Origin: Martelella sp. NC20
GTDB lineage: Bacteria > Pseudomonadota > Alphaproteobacteria > Rhizobiales > Rhizobiaceae
Direction of reading: 5' to 3'
NCBI RefSeq assembly: GCF_013459645.1
Contig: NZ_CP054861.1
Coordinates: 3,336,001-3,400,000, forward strand
DNA: 64,000 bases
Shown: positions 17,187 through 25,243 of the stretch, one piece after another
How the letters are laid out: each line of letters starts with the position of its first letter
How positions within the stretch are numbered: position 1 is the stretch's first letter
Notes under the pieces: generated by a model
What the model saw: only the letters and a program-made list of their open reading frames with translations
Told to the model about the DNA's origin: nothing
Databases searched by the model: none
Program-made: the position numbers and the translations under genes

Positions 17187-17537
17187 TCATCTTGAGGGTT
17201 GAAGCGTGCTTATGAGTTGCCGGATGCTCGCGTTCAGTTCCTGCGTCTGGTCTTTGAAGCCCTTCATCTGCTCTTCGATGCGGGCGAGGCGGTCAACGGT
17301 GTCGTCGCGATACTCTTCCATTCGCGAGACGCGGGACTGAAGCGCCTGGGTCTCGGCTTTTGTCGAGCTGTCTTGCTGAAGCTCCCGGATCGAGACCTTA
17401 ATTTCCCGAATGTCTTCCTGATTGGCCTCGCCATTGTTTTTCACGGCGTAATATCCGCCGACAATCGTGACGATGAAGACGAGCGCCGTCAGAATATTTC
17501 CGAGCGAAATGCGCATGTTGAGCTTTGGCGTTGTCAT
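17187..17537 (-). CDS. Small membrane-anchored coiled-coil protein, phage-like
   Basis: A 116-residue protein with one N-terminal membrane segment (about 12-32, ILTALVFIVTIVGGYYA) followed by a long charged coiled coil (about 35-105). I do not recognise a named family. Its arrangement with the neighbouring small membrane proteins resembles a phage lysis or tail-adjacent module. The ATG at 17537 is preceded by GGGGTG; the GTG at 17546 is a less likely start. It begins 2 bases after the stop of the putative o-spanin gene, so the genes form one transcription unit on the minus strand. Confidence 0.6.
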   Translation of the reverse strand: MTTPKLNMRISLGNILTALVFIVTIVGGYYAVKNNGEANQEDIREIKVSIRELQQDSSTKAETQALQSRVSRMEEYRDDTVDRLARIEEQMKGFKDQTQELNASIRQLISTLQPSR

Positions 17538-17539
17538 TC

Positions 17540-17737
17540 TCAGCACCCCATTCTCTGGCCGGCGCGGTCATTGCCGATGACGTTGGTTGCGCCCTGAGGG
17601 TCCACTTGAATGAGTGCTGCAGCTCCTCCGGGGGACAGGTTATTTTTGCGGAAGGGCACGCAGCTCGTCGCACTCTGGCGCCCTGCCAACGTAAGACACG
17701 CAAAGATCATAAGGAGACATGGCTTGTAATTTGGCAT
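17540..17737 (-). CDS. Putative Rz1-like outer spanin lipoprotein
   Basis: A 65-residue protein with a short signal peptide (LLMIFACLTLAG) and an early Cys (residue 15) that could be lipidated, followed by a short polar tail with several Gly, Asn and Pro. Its 5' end overlaps the 3' end of the Rz-like gene by about 98 bases in a different frame, the nested arrangement typical of phage Rz/Rz1 spanin pairs. The lipobox is not canonical, so the call rests mainly on arrangement and size. Spanins fuse inner and outer membranes at the last step of phage lysis. Confidence 0.45.
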   Translation of the reverse strand: MPNYKPCLLMIFACLTLAGRQSATSCVPFRKNNLSPGGAAALIQVDPQGATNVIGNDRAGQRMGC

Positions 17738-17918
17738 CGTCTTTCGTCCTGTCCTGCCAGGCCTCAAGGGCTTTTCGCGCAACGGCGGCGCGTTCATCGA
17801 GGAGGCCCTGGTGATGCGCCTTCGGTATGAAAATCAGCACGCCCAGTATGATGATGACCGCCGCGCCGACAGCGGCAGAGGCAAGGGCGATGACCATGCT
17901 TTCGATCTTGTCGAACAT
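17640..17918 (-). CDS. Putative Rz-like inner spanin / small lysis protein
   Basis: A 92-residue protein with an N-terminal membrane segment (about 8-31, IALASAAVGAAVIIILGVLIF) and a helical soluble part (LLDERAAVARKALEAWQDRTKDD) ending in two Cys residues. This is the plan of i-spanins. Its start overlaps the stop of the preceding gene by one base (TGATG). The nested Rz1-like frame supports the call; sequence similarity is too weak to be sure. Confidence 0.5.
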   Translation of the reverse strand: MFDKIESMVIALASAAVGAAVIIILGVLIFIPKAHHQGLLDERAAVARKALEAWQDRTKDDAKLQAMSPYDLCVSYVGRAPECDELRALPQK

Positions 17919-18229
17919 CAGGCGATCTCCAGCGCATCCTCGTTGGCCGTCGCCCGGCGCTTCGCCCAGAGCCGATAGACAAGCGCGCCGAGCATCACGG
18001 CGACGCCAAGGGCGGCCAGCGCGGCGGAAACTCTGTTGATCGCATCGATTGATGCGAACGGCGCGAGTTGGTCCTGCGCCTGCGAAAGTGCCGCCGTGAC
18101 GGCACCGGCCCCGAGAGCGGCGTCGGCGGGCGCGACAGATGGCGCTTTCTTGATATCTGCGGTGCTCGCCTTGGCAACGCCGTATTGTTCACGCGTCATC
18201 GCCAAGTAGTCTTCGCCCAGATCGGCCAT
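17918..18229 (-). CDS. Small membrane protein, holin-like
   Basis: A 103-residue protein with one clear membrane segment near the C-terminus (about 70-88, AALAALGVAVMLGALVYRLW) followed by a basic tail. In the setting of Rz-like genes it could be a holin, or an accessory lysis protein, but no family motif is recognised. It overlaps the downstream Rz-like start by one base and the upstream small gene by 41 bases. Confidence 0.5.
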   Translation of the reverse strand: MADLGEDYLAMTREQYGVAKASTADIKKAPSVAPADAALGAGAVTAALSQAQDQLAPFASIDAINRVSAALAALGVAVMLGALVYRLWAKRRATANEDALEIA

Positions 18230-18446
18230 GCTTCATGGCGGCCTTGCCGATATTCGGGTCGGGTTCCGGGGCGGATGCCTGGTTCCTTTTAAACACGATC
18301 AGCCGCTCCCACGGCTTTGGCTCGTCGTCGCGGTCGGAGTCTTTTCGCCAGGGCAGTAGGTCGCCCGCAAAATAGGGGCTTTGCTGCTCCCAAACGACAA
18401 GCAGCGCAACGGCCATGACAGCAAGGAGGGTGAGCACGTCGGTCAT
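18189..18446 (-). CDS. Small N-terminally anchored membrane protein, phage-like
   Basis: An 85-residue protein with an N-terminal membrane helix (about 4-20, VLTLLAVMAVALLVVWE) followed by a polar, proline-rich tail. It has no recognised domain. It is the first of the minus-strand run of small overlapping membrane genes (17187-18446) that I interpret as the remains of a prophage lysis module. Function unknown. Confidence 0.5.
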   Translation of the reverse strand: MTDVLTLLAVMAVALLVVWEQQSPYFAGDLLPWRKDSDRDDEPKPWERLIVFKRNQASAPEPDPNIGKAAMKHGRSGRRLLGDDA

Positions 18447-18449
18447 GGA

Positions 18450-18692
18450 TCACTCCTGAATTCGGCAGGGATAAAGCGACATTCGGCGCGCAGCATTCCC
18501 ATGCGCCCGATCGATCAGCGTCAGAAGCGCATCCACGTCACCGCAGGTCAACGTGTGCAACGCGATCTTCTCCGCCAGCGGCGTGTGGACACCAATCACC
18601 CACTTCGATCGGCTCATCTCCACCGAAATGAAGATGTCGCCGGCATTCTTCTGATCCTGCGTCGGTATTGCTGCTTTACTCTCCTGGGGCAT
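18450..18692 (-). pseudogene. Truncated IS110-type transposase, N-terminal part
   Basis: An 80-residue frame starting at an ATG with a good site (GGAGAAAGG before it). The stretch IFISVEMSRSKWVIGVHTPL, then KIALHTLTCGDVDALLTLI, matches my recollection of the N-terminal DEDD-transposase start of a rhizobial IS110-family subgroup, where the first catalytic Asp would sit in the SVEMSRSKW strand (here it appears as Glu). A full enzyme has 300 or more residues; this one ends in unrelated sequence after 80, so it is a fragment. It adds to the signs of past transposition here. Confidence 0.5.
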
Positions 18693-19072
18693 CGGCCTTT
18701 CTCCTGTCATGTCCAAAAGTCGAACCTTAGCAGGTGGCGCGACTCGCCCCATAGGATCTCTCAAAGGGGGGCGGGGGAATCTCCCGCTCGAAGGGGTCGG
18801 CCGAGACTGCAGCCTTGGCCGCAGGGGGAAGGCTTCCCCCTCATGGACGATCAGCGGAAACGCGCACCGCAAAATCGGATTCACGTAAAGTCGGGACTGC
18901 GTGACTGTTGCTCCGGGGTGGGGGCGCGGGCTGTTCGAATCCCTGTGGACATGAGGAGCAATGTGAGAGGCTTCCGGCGATGCCGGATGATATGCCTATT
19001 GAATGCGTCGGGCCGCTGCTCGCAGGCCCTTCGAACCCTTCGTGATTTCCTCGCGCTTAAGATGTTCTTTAT
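18693..19072. other. Gene-poor stretch between fragments
   Basis: About 380 bases with no frame that I can support. Overlapping open frames on both strands are rich in Arg and Pro and have no ribosome-binding site. It separates the minus-strand phage-like run from the plus-strand methyltransferase remnant and probably is rearranged DNA; the missing N-terminal part of the methyltransferase is not found here in any frame. Confidence 0.5.
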
Positions 19073-20179
19073 TTGTTCACTATTGTTTGTTATTTTGCCA
19101 TTTCAAGGCACTTGAGGCAAAGTGGCGGTCCACCCTGTCAACCGTTTGGGGTTGGCGGAAAGAAGCTGGGCCAGGAGGATGGCCGTGATATGTGGCCGGA
19201 GGCGATTCGCACGGTGCGGGAAGCCCAGCCGCGATCCTTCTTGTTCGAGAACGTGAGAAATATTTCCGGGCCACGTTTCCGGTCATATCTCGATTGGATT
19301 CTCGCGCATCTTGAGCGACCCTCGATACAGCGAAAGAATGCCGAGGCGCATGATGAGCATCGCGAGCGGTTGCTGGCGTCACGAACGAAGCCAGAATACC
19401 GTGTGGTATGGCAGCTTGTGAACGCGGCGGACTTCGGCGCGCCGCAAATCAGGCATCGCGTGCTCATTTTTGGCATCCGCGCCGACATCGGGATGGCCCC
19501 GCTGCCAATGGGCCCGACCCCCTCCCGGGACAAATTGCTTTGGGATCAATATGTGACGGGTGAATACTGGGCGCGTCACGGCCTTAAGGTTCGAGCCGAG
19601 CCGCAACTGCGGCAGGATCAGACGAAGGTGGCGGCCTTGAGGTGCGACGGCCGGGAGCCCGAGGGCCTACCATGGGTAACGGTTCGCGACGCCTTTTCGG
19701 ACTTGGGCGATCCGAATGGTGTTGGAAACCATGTGTTTCAGCCGGGGGCGAAGGTCTATCCCGGATATACGGGGAGTCCCTTGGATCTTCCGGCGAAGGC
19801 GTTGAAGGCTGGTGACCATGGCGTGCCTGGCGGTGAGAACATGATGGTTCGCGATGACGGCTCGGTTCGCTACTTCACCACCCGTGAGGCGGCGCGTCTG
19901 GTCGGCTTGCCGGACGAGTATGAGTTTCCTCGCTCTTGGACGGAGAGCATGCGTCAACTCGGAAACGCGGTGCCGGCGCAGCTCGGAGCGGCCGCCGGAA
20001 GATGGCTTTCCGGAATGATAAGCAAGCAACGACCGGGGTCATTGGATTCAGATCGAAAGGCGGCATCGTATTGCCGATGTAAACAGCCGGGGGGGCGAAT
20101 CGCGCCCGAGAGACCTCTTATCGGCAAACCGGGAGGTCTGAAATATGGCGCGTTCGCCGGATCGGACAGCGATCGATGA
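19073..20179 (+). pseudogene. C5-cytosine DNA methyltransferase lacking its N-terminal SAM motif
   Basis: The frame encodes the C-terminal three quarters of a C5-cytosine methyltransferase. Seen: the catalytic Cys motif PCQPFGVGGK (about 20-30), ENVRNISG (motif VI, 59-66), the APQIRHRVLIFG motif VIII (about 123-134), a target-recognition region (about 150-255), motif IX (TREAARLVGLPDEYEF) and the final GNAVPAQLG (motif X). Homology starts only at about residue 17; motif I (the FxGxGG SAM-binding loop) and motifs II-III are absent, and the first 16 residues are not family-like. It should therefore be inactive unless it works with another protein. It is probably the relic of a prophage or restriction locus. 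Confidence 0.85.
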
Positions 20180-20317
20180 GTTGTAGAAGGCGCTAGGCAC
20201 AAGTCCCAGCAGGCCGTGGTCTACCGCGATGCCGACGAGACGCTGGAATATCTCCAGATGCTGGCCGAATCCTGGGCGCCGACTGTGGCCGAGGTTCGCA
20301 CACAATTGGGTCAGTAA
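20180..20317 (+). pseudogene. C-terminal remnant, probably a TctC-type binding protein
   Basis: A 45-residue open stretch without its own start, ending 3 bases before tctB: it runs AVVYRDADETLEYLQMLAES to a stop at 20315. Its position directly before tctB and tctA is where the tctC receptor gene lies in tripartite tricarboxylate transporter operons, and the length and helix fit the C-terminus of that family. The call rests mainly on gene order. Confidence 0.4.
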
Positions 20318-20320
20318 GCG

Positions 20321-20878
20321 ATGACCGGCACGCCGCAGCAGGTTCTGGACGAAACAGGGCGATGGGAGTCCTTTAAGGCTTGTTTTGTCGCTCTGTTGAT
20401 CCTGGCGGTCTGCGGCGTGTTCGGCAGCCAGATCCCCAAAATCTATACCGAGCCCGGCGCCGCCGGACTCGGCGCGCGGGGATTGCCGGGCGCCGCAACC
20501 GGACTGGCGGCAGGACTGGCGCTGATCCTTCTCGCAATGAACCTGCCCGAAGCCGTGCGGACGATGACGGGTGCGCAGCCCTTGGTCAATCGTGTGCCGG
20601 TTCTCAAGCTCGGGTTCCTGATTATTCTATCGTTTGCCTATGTCTGGGCGATCACGTTGTTTCAATATGTCCTGCCCACGCTTTTTGCGATGAGTGCGCT
20701 ACTGGCACTCTTCGGCAGCCGCGGCATAGTGAGACTCATTGTCGTCCCTCTCGTGGCAATCTGTGTCTACTACTTCACTTTCTTCATTCTGCTCGGCCTG
20801 TTCGAGCCCCCGGGCAAGCTGTTGTCTTACGACAGCTACAGCTTCTCGCTGCATGTCCGCAGGATGATCGGACTCTGA
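20321..20878 (+). CDS. tctB: TctB-like small subunit of a tripartite tricarboxylate transporter
   Basis: A 185-residue membrane protein with four predicted hydrophobic segments (about 22-40, 58-78, 93-118, 130-155), typical of the poorly conserved TctB family. The TctB frame itself is intact, but its receptor is reduced to a C-terminal scrap (20180-20317) and its large permease is broken (20907-21795). The transporter therefore cannot work in this form. Transport of citrate-like tricarboxylates is the family role. Confidence 0.65.
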   Translation: MTGTPQQVLDETGRWESFKACFVALLILAVCGVFGSQIPKIYTEPGAAGLGARGLPGAATGLAAGLALILLAMNLPEAVRTMTGAQPLVNRVPVLKLGFLIILSFAYVWAITLFQYVLPTLFAMSALLALFGSRGIVRLIVVPLVAICVYYFTFFILLGLFEPPGKLLSYDSYSFSLHVRRMIGL

Positions 20879-20906
20879 ACCACAAAAGATTAGCCGGAGA
20901 GCCCCA

Positions 20907-21795
20907 ATGGGTATTGTCGACGGATTTGCCGCCCTATTCATGTCCTGGGAAGCCGTGCTCTTCACGATTCTTGGAACGCTTATCGGTCTGATCGGCGGCG
21001 CGGTTCCCGGACTGTCCTCTGGCGCCATGATCGCGCTGTTGATACCGGTAACCTACTACATGGGCGCCTTGCCGGCACTTGCGATGATCTATGCCGTCAG
21101 CAAGGCGTCCGATTTCGGCGGGTCAGCGCCAAGGCGGACAAGGCCATTGCGGCCATGCCGGGCTCACCGGACGACAGCCGCCTGACCTGGACGGACTACA
21201 AGCGTATTTTCCCCACCATCACCCGTTCGCAGATCATCGGGACGGTCGTGGGCATCCTGCCGGGTCTTGGCTCCGTCGTGGCCAGTTTTGCCGCTTACTC
21301 GGAGGCGAAGCGCCGGGCCAGGCCGGGCGAACCCTGGGGGCAAGGCGAGATCAAGGGCATTGCTGCCGCGGAAGCGGCCAACAACGCGACATCAGGTGCC
21401 AATCTCATTCCGCTTTTGACCCTGGGCATACCTGGCAGCACCGCTGCGGCGCTTCTGTCTGGGGTGATGCTGATCCATGGGGTTGAGATTGGCCCCAGAA
21501 TTTTCACCAACTCCTATGAACTCATCTATGGCGTCTTCGCCGCCGGTCTGTTGTGCATCGCAACCTATTTTGTGGTGGGTTACTGGGGTGCCGCCCACTT
21601 GGGTCTCCTCATCGCAAAGATACCGGAGCGGGTCATCTACCCGGTGATCTTCTTCACCTGCTACGTCGCGGTTTATGCAACCGAGAACGAGATCTTCGAC
21701 ATGTATGTCATGACGGCCTTCGGCATCCTGGGGCTGCTTATGAAGAAACTGGGCATGAGCATGCCGGCGTTCATCATCGCCTTCAGGTTTGCCAA
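20907..21795 (+). pseudogene. tctA: Broken tctA large permease with internal deletion and frameshift
   Basis: The first 70 residues are a proper TctA N-terminus (FTILGTLIGLIGGAVPGLSS, then the ALPALAMIYAVSKASDFGGS segment). The frame then shifts at about 21118-21125, and sequence continues with a C-terminal TctA part in the second frame (KRIFPTITRSQIIGTVVGIL, EAANNATSGANLIPLLTLGI, PGSTAAALLSGVMLIHG). Roughly 170 residues of the usual 500 are missing at the junction, and the end is fused to LysR sequence. It is a clear pseudogene. Confidence 0.85.
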
Positions 21796-22120
21796 CAAAA
21801 GCCAACTGGAATGGATAGATCTTTACGAAGAGCAGTTTATCACGAGCAAGATGGCGCCGGGTCCGGAGTTTCATGACTGCCTGCTGCGGCGTCTCGGAAG
21901 TCTTTCCACTCATGTCGATATCGAGGCCCGGTGCGTGGGATTCGAGACGCTGATGAATCTTGTCAGTCTCGGTCACGGACTGACGGTCACGACAGCGGCG
22001 TGGTCACACGTGAGCCTCCCGAATCTGGTGTTGCGACCCTTGGCAGGCAAGGACGACGTCTTGCCCTTCAAGGCGATCTGGTTTGCCGGCCGTGGAGCTA
22101 AATCCAGTGCCGACCGGTCA
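21796..22120 (+). pseudogene. LysR effector-domain fragment fused in frame to tctA remains
   Basis: After about 21795 the open frame switches to the C-terminal effector-binding domain of a LysR-type regulator: FITSKMAPGPEFHDCLLRRL, then VGFETLMNLVSLGHGLTV and VLRPLAGKDDVLPFKAIW. This pattern is typical of a LysR subgroup found on plasmids and islands. No DNA-binding domain is present. The fusion must come from a deletion or recombination and has no expected function. Confidence 0.7.
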
Positions 22121-22134
22121 TGGCGCAGGACCCA

Positions 22135-22317
22135 CACTTTGAGCTACTCCCCGATCGTTGGACAATTTCCGGGGTGATTTAAGCTACTCTCTGCCCCTGC
22201 TGGTCTGTCTCGATCTGGTTGAAGTAGACCACAGCGGGCGGCTGTCCGCCATGGGCGGCGTGGGGCCGCTGATGGTTGTAGAAGGTGATCCAGCCCGCGA
22301 CGCCCGCCTTGGCCTGG
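22135..22317 (-). mobile_element. 3' end of an insertion sequence with transposase C-terminus
   Basis: On the minus strand a frame ends at a TAA at 22179-22181 and encodes GWITFYNHQRPHAAHGGQPP followed by AVVYFNQIE. This is the standard C-terminus of an IS3-type integrase-core transposase (FYNxxRPHxAxGGxxPA). The short sequence from 22138 to 22178, beginning TTGAGCTACTCCCCGATCG, is likely the terminal inverted-repeat end. Everything upstream of the transposase is missing; it joins a trbE fragment at about 22317. Confidence 0.75.
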
Positions 22318-22463
22318 CCTCGACGAAGATCGCCCAACCGGAGCCAAGGCGGCGGAAGGCGTTGTTGAGGCGTCCAGCGACCGCGACCAGTTCGGCATGG
22401 ACCGCGCTGTCGAGATCGGGTCCGCGGAAACGGGCGGTGCGCTGGAACGAGCCATCACATGCC
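22318..22463 (-). pseudogene. trbE: N-terminal fragment of trbE (conjugal transfer ATPase)
   Basis: A minus-strand frame encodes DGSFQRTARFRGPDLDSAV followed by ELVAVAGRLNNAFRRLGSGW and AIFVEA, which I recognise as the conserved N-terminal region of TrbE/VirB4-type ATPases of integrative conjugative elements. A complete protein has about 800 residues; only about 48 remain, cut on one side by the IS fragment and on the other by the GntR gene. This shows that a conjugative element was once here. Confidence 0.75.
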
Positions 22464-22475
22464 GGGACTGAACAA

Positions 22476-23159
22476 CTAGATAGCGTGCGTTTTCACCACA
22501 TCGGCTTTTATCAAAATTTGCGTTGTCTTGCGCAAATGTTTGCGGAGCGCAGCAATTGCACGTTTGGGATCTCTGGCAACTGCAGCCTCGGCAATTTCTG
22601 AGTGTTCTGCATTGAGATCACGAACGGAGGGATCCAGCGGTATTGACATGCGACGATAGCGTTCGGATTGCGTGTAAAGGATGGCGCGCAACCGCAGCAT
22701 CCAAGGGCTGTCACAAGCCGCAACCAGGGCTTCGTGAAAGCGCTGATGCGTTTCCACCCACTCTTCGGAAATGCGTTCAGGATCATCTGGATGTCGAACC
22801 TTAAGCTTCGACAGCTCAAACAACGTTGACACGATGTTTGCTTCCCATTTCAAGTCACCGTGTTTGATCGCACTCTCAAGGCAGAGGCATTCGATTGTGG
22901 CGCGGGCTTTGGTTATGTCCTGCAGCTCATCTTCAGTGATCGGGGATACGCGGAAGCCCTTGTGCGGTTCGACTTCCACAAGATCTTCCGATGTCAGGCG
23001 CGACAGAGCCTCACGCATCGCTCCCAGAGAGCACCCGAATTGCTCGCAAAGATCGGAGATTACCAGTTTTTGTCCGGGAGGAATTCGACAAGCCAGAATC
23101 TCGGCTCGCACCTGATAGTAGGCGTCTGCCGTCAGACTTCCGTTCTTTACCTGCGCCAT
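22476..23159 (-). CDS. GntR-family (FadR/FCD) transcriptional regulator
   Basis: A 227-residue regulator with an N-terminal winged helix-turn-helix (about 8-70: RAEILACRIPPGQKL, then the CEQFGCSLGAMREALSRLTSEDLVEVEP stretch, which extends the standard GntR motif) and an all-helical FCD effector domain (about 80-215) with the metal-binding His pattern in THQRFHEAL and the later HSEI and LRKHL. It is divergent from the FAH hydrolase gene at 23336, and the 176-base AT-rich gap between them is the likely regulated promoter. It probably represses the aromatic-degradation genes until the substrate or an intermediate binds. Confidence 0.9.
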   Translation of the reverse strand: MAQVKNGSLTADAYYQVRAEILACRIPPGQKLVISDLCEQFGCSLGAMREALSRLTSEDLVEVEPHKGFRVSPITEDELQDITKARATIECLCLESAIKHGDLKWEANIVSTLFELSKLKVRHPDDPERISEEWVETHQRFHEALVAACDSPWMLRLRAILYTQSERYRRMSIPLDPSVRDLNAEHSEIAEAAVARDPKRAIAALRKHLRKTTQILIKADVVKTHAI

Positions 23160-23335
23160 TCAATTCTCCTTTGAGCCCTGCTGGCATAGAAAATATAGCT
23201 AAGCCATTCAATGCATTCTTATCATTGATTTGTGAAATTCTCCCATCAAACAAAATATGAAAGAACATATAATATATTTTTAATTGACGAGCCAATGGTC
23301 TCAGCGTACCCTGAAAAGAGTATATTAAGGAGATT
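23160..23335. promoter_or_regulatory. Divergent promoter region, GntR gene / catabolic genes
   Basis: A conspicuously AT-rich gap between two divergent genes. For the plus strand, TTGACG at 23284-23289 and TACCCT at 23307-23312 are spaced by 17 bases and could form a promoter; AAGGAG lies just before the ATG at 23336. The segment TGGTCTCAGCGTACC (about 23296-23310) overlaps it and would be a place for a GntR operator. No experimental support. Confidence 0.5.
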
Positions 23336-24190
23336 ATGGTGCGGTTTGTTTCATACGCGAATGGCGAGAAAAAAGGTCTGGCCGTCGAAGTTTCTGGCGA
23401 GTGGCGGGGGTTGAACGAAAGTGAGGTGGGATATCCCGGTGACCTGTTGACTTTGTTGCGGAGCGGTGACCTCCGCAGGGCCGGTGCCTCACTGGAAGAG
23501 GCCCCCGCGATCGACTTGGAAAAGGTGCGTTTTCTGCCCCCGGTCTCTGACCCGGAAAAGATCATCTGCATTGGGTTGAATTTCAAGGATCACTCTGCTG
23601 AAAGCGGGTTCACTCAGCCCGAATATCCGACAATTTTCGGACGTTTCAATTCCAGCCTTATTGCTCATGGTGATCCGATATTGCGTCCGCCAGTGTCGGA
23701 GCAGCTCGATTATGAGGGGGAGTTGGTGGCAATCATCGGCAAGGCTGGACGCAACGTCGCTGAAGCGGATGCGCTGGAATATGTCGCAGGCTATTCGATC
23801 TTCAACGACGCCTCCATTCGCGATTACCAGTTCAAGGCGCCGCAGTGGACGCCCGGCAAGAATTTCGACGATACCGGCGCTTTCGGTCCGTGGTTTGTTA
23901 CTGCCGATGAACTCCCACCCGGATGTGAAGGGCTCCGTCTGCAGACCCGTCTGAACGGTCAGGTGGTACAGGAGGCATCAATAAACGATATGGTGTTTTC
24001 AGTCGCTAAACTGATCGCAATCCTGTCTGCTTTCCTCACGCTGAAGCCAGGTGACATTATCGTCGCTGGCACGCCTTCCGGCGTGGGTCTGGCGCGCAAA
24101 CCACCGCTATGGATGAAGGATGGGGACGTCTGCGAAGTGGAAATCGAAGGGATCGGCATTTTGTCGAATCCAGTTCACGATCACAAATAA
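23336..24190 (+). CDS. Fumarylacetoacetate hydrolase (FAH) family protein
   Basis: A 284-residue hydrolase of the FAH superfamily, which cleaves C-C bonds of acylpyruvates or hydrates/decarboxylates ring-cleavage products. The metal-binding acids are in place: Glu about 127 and 129 in DYEGELVAIIG, and Asp about 158 in SIFNDAS; His about 86 in NFKDHSAE is the usual catalytic base. TPGKNFDDTGAFGPW and GDIIVAGTPSGVG are family hallmarks. It is first in the plus-strand cluster and is followed 18 bases later by a ring-cleaving-type dioxygenase, so it probably processes that enzyme's product. Confidence 0.92.
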   Translation: MVRFVSYANGEKKGLAVEVSGEWRGLNESEVGYPGDLLTLLRSGDLRRAGASLEEAPAIDLEKVRFLPPVSDPEKIICIGLNFKDHSAESGFTQPEYPTIFGRFNSSLIAHGDPILRPPVSEQLDYEGELVAIIGKAGRNVAEADALEYVAGYSIFNDASIRDYQFKAPQWTPGKNFDDTGAFGPWFVTADELPPGCEGLRLQTRLNGQVVQEASINDMVFSVAKLIAILSAFLTLKPGDIIVAGTPSGVGLARKPPLWMKDGDVCEVEIEGIGILSNPVHDHK

Positions 24191-24208
24191 TACCCGTTGG
24201 GAGGTATC

Positions 24209-25168
24209 ATGACAGCGATCACAGGAAAAGTTGCCATTACCAAGCGGCCCGGCGAATTGGGCATCCATTCCATGGACACGTTCAATATGATGGTGCCTGA
24301 CTTGAAGGTTGCCGAAGACTTTTACAAATCCTTCGGGCTTGATGTGCGCGAGGAGGGCAACAACCTTGGCCTTTATACGTTTGGTTCGAACCATCGTTGG
24401 GCCAGTGTTGGAGAAGGCGTGAGCAAAAAGTTGAATTTTCTCTCGTTTGCAGTGTTCGAAGAAGACTTTGAGCCGATCAAACAGCGGGTTGAGGCCGAGG
24501 GGATTAATTTGATGGATGCCCCGCGCGGTTTCGACAGTAACGGTGTCTGGTTTCATGACCACAACGGTGTTCTGATTGAGATCAAGGTGGCCGAAAAATC
24601 CTCTCCGGACGAAAAAACAAACTTCCAGATGATTTCAAGTCCTGGTGGAGTGGCAGCCGCACCACAGCGCTCAAAGGCAGCAAAAGTTCAGCCTCGGCGT
24701 CTGGCGCATGTGCTGATATTCACCGCCGATGTTCCCCAAGCCATCAGCTTTTATAGTCGCGTACTCGGCTTGCGCCTGTCGGATCGATCGGGCGATGGAA
24801 TTTGTTTTATGCATGGCATCCACGGCTCTGACCACCATCTTGTGGCTTTTGCCAAGTCATCCGCACCCGGCTTGCACCACTGCAGTTGGGATGTCGGGAG
24901 TATAGATGACATTGGGCGGGGCGCAGCGCAAATGGCAGACAGGGGTTTCCAGAAGGGCTGGGGCCTTGGGCGTCATGTGTTGGGTTCGAACTATTTCCAC
25001 TATGTCAGGGATCCGTGGGGAAGCTATTCAGAATATTCCGCCGATATCGACTATATTCCGTCCACCCATGATTGGGACTCGGGAGATTATCCACCCGAGG
25101 ACTCTATATATCTTTGGGGGCCCGAGATGCCGAAAGACTTCGTGCATAACTACGAAGTTGACGATTAG
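24209..25168 (+). CDS. VOC-superfamily dioxygenase, type I extradiol-like
   Basis: A 319-residue protein with two vicinal-oxygen-chelate modules (about 20-130 and 163-285), as in extradiol catechol dioxygenases. The second module has the expected iron ligands: His about 167 (RLAHVLIF), His about 223/224 (GLHHCSWDV) and Glu about 275 (SYSEY). The stretch YVRDPWGSYSE matches most of the extradiol signature, although the residue before the Tyr is His rather than hydrophobic. The ATG at 24209 has GGGAGGT before it; the TTG at 24197 is rejected. Placed between an FAH hydrolase and an aromatic hydroxylase, it should open a catecholic ring. Confidence 0.85.
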   Translation: MTAITGKVAITKRPGELGIHSMDTFNMMVPDLKVAEDFYKSFGLDVREEGNNLGLYTFGSNHRWASVGEGVSKKLNFLSFAVFEEDFEPIKQRVEAEGINLMDAPRGFDSNGVWFHDHNGVLIEIKVAEKSSPDEKTNFQMISSPGGVAAAPQRSKAAKVQPRRLAHVLIFTADVPQAISFYSRVLGLRLSDRSGDGICFMHGIHGSDHHLVAFAKSSAPGLHHCSWDVGSIDDIGRGAAQMADRGFQKGWGLGRHVLGSNYFHYVRDPWGSYSEYSADIDYIPSTHDWDSGDYPPEDSIYLWGPEMPKDFVHNYEVDD

Positions 25169-25243
25169 CGCGTTGGTTTCGGCGCACATGCCGGCCACCG
25201 CCCTCAATTTTTTGTTGCTGCTTCCATTTTGCGAGGAAATCGC

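Noticed and set aside
18381..19115. A 244-codon plus-strand frame that could have supplied the missing methyltransferase N-terminus
   Set aside because: It contains no SAM-binding motif and is antisense to the IS110 fragment in its first half.
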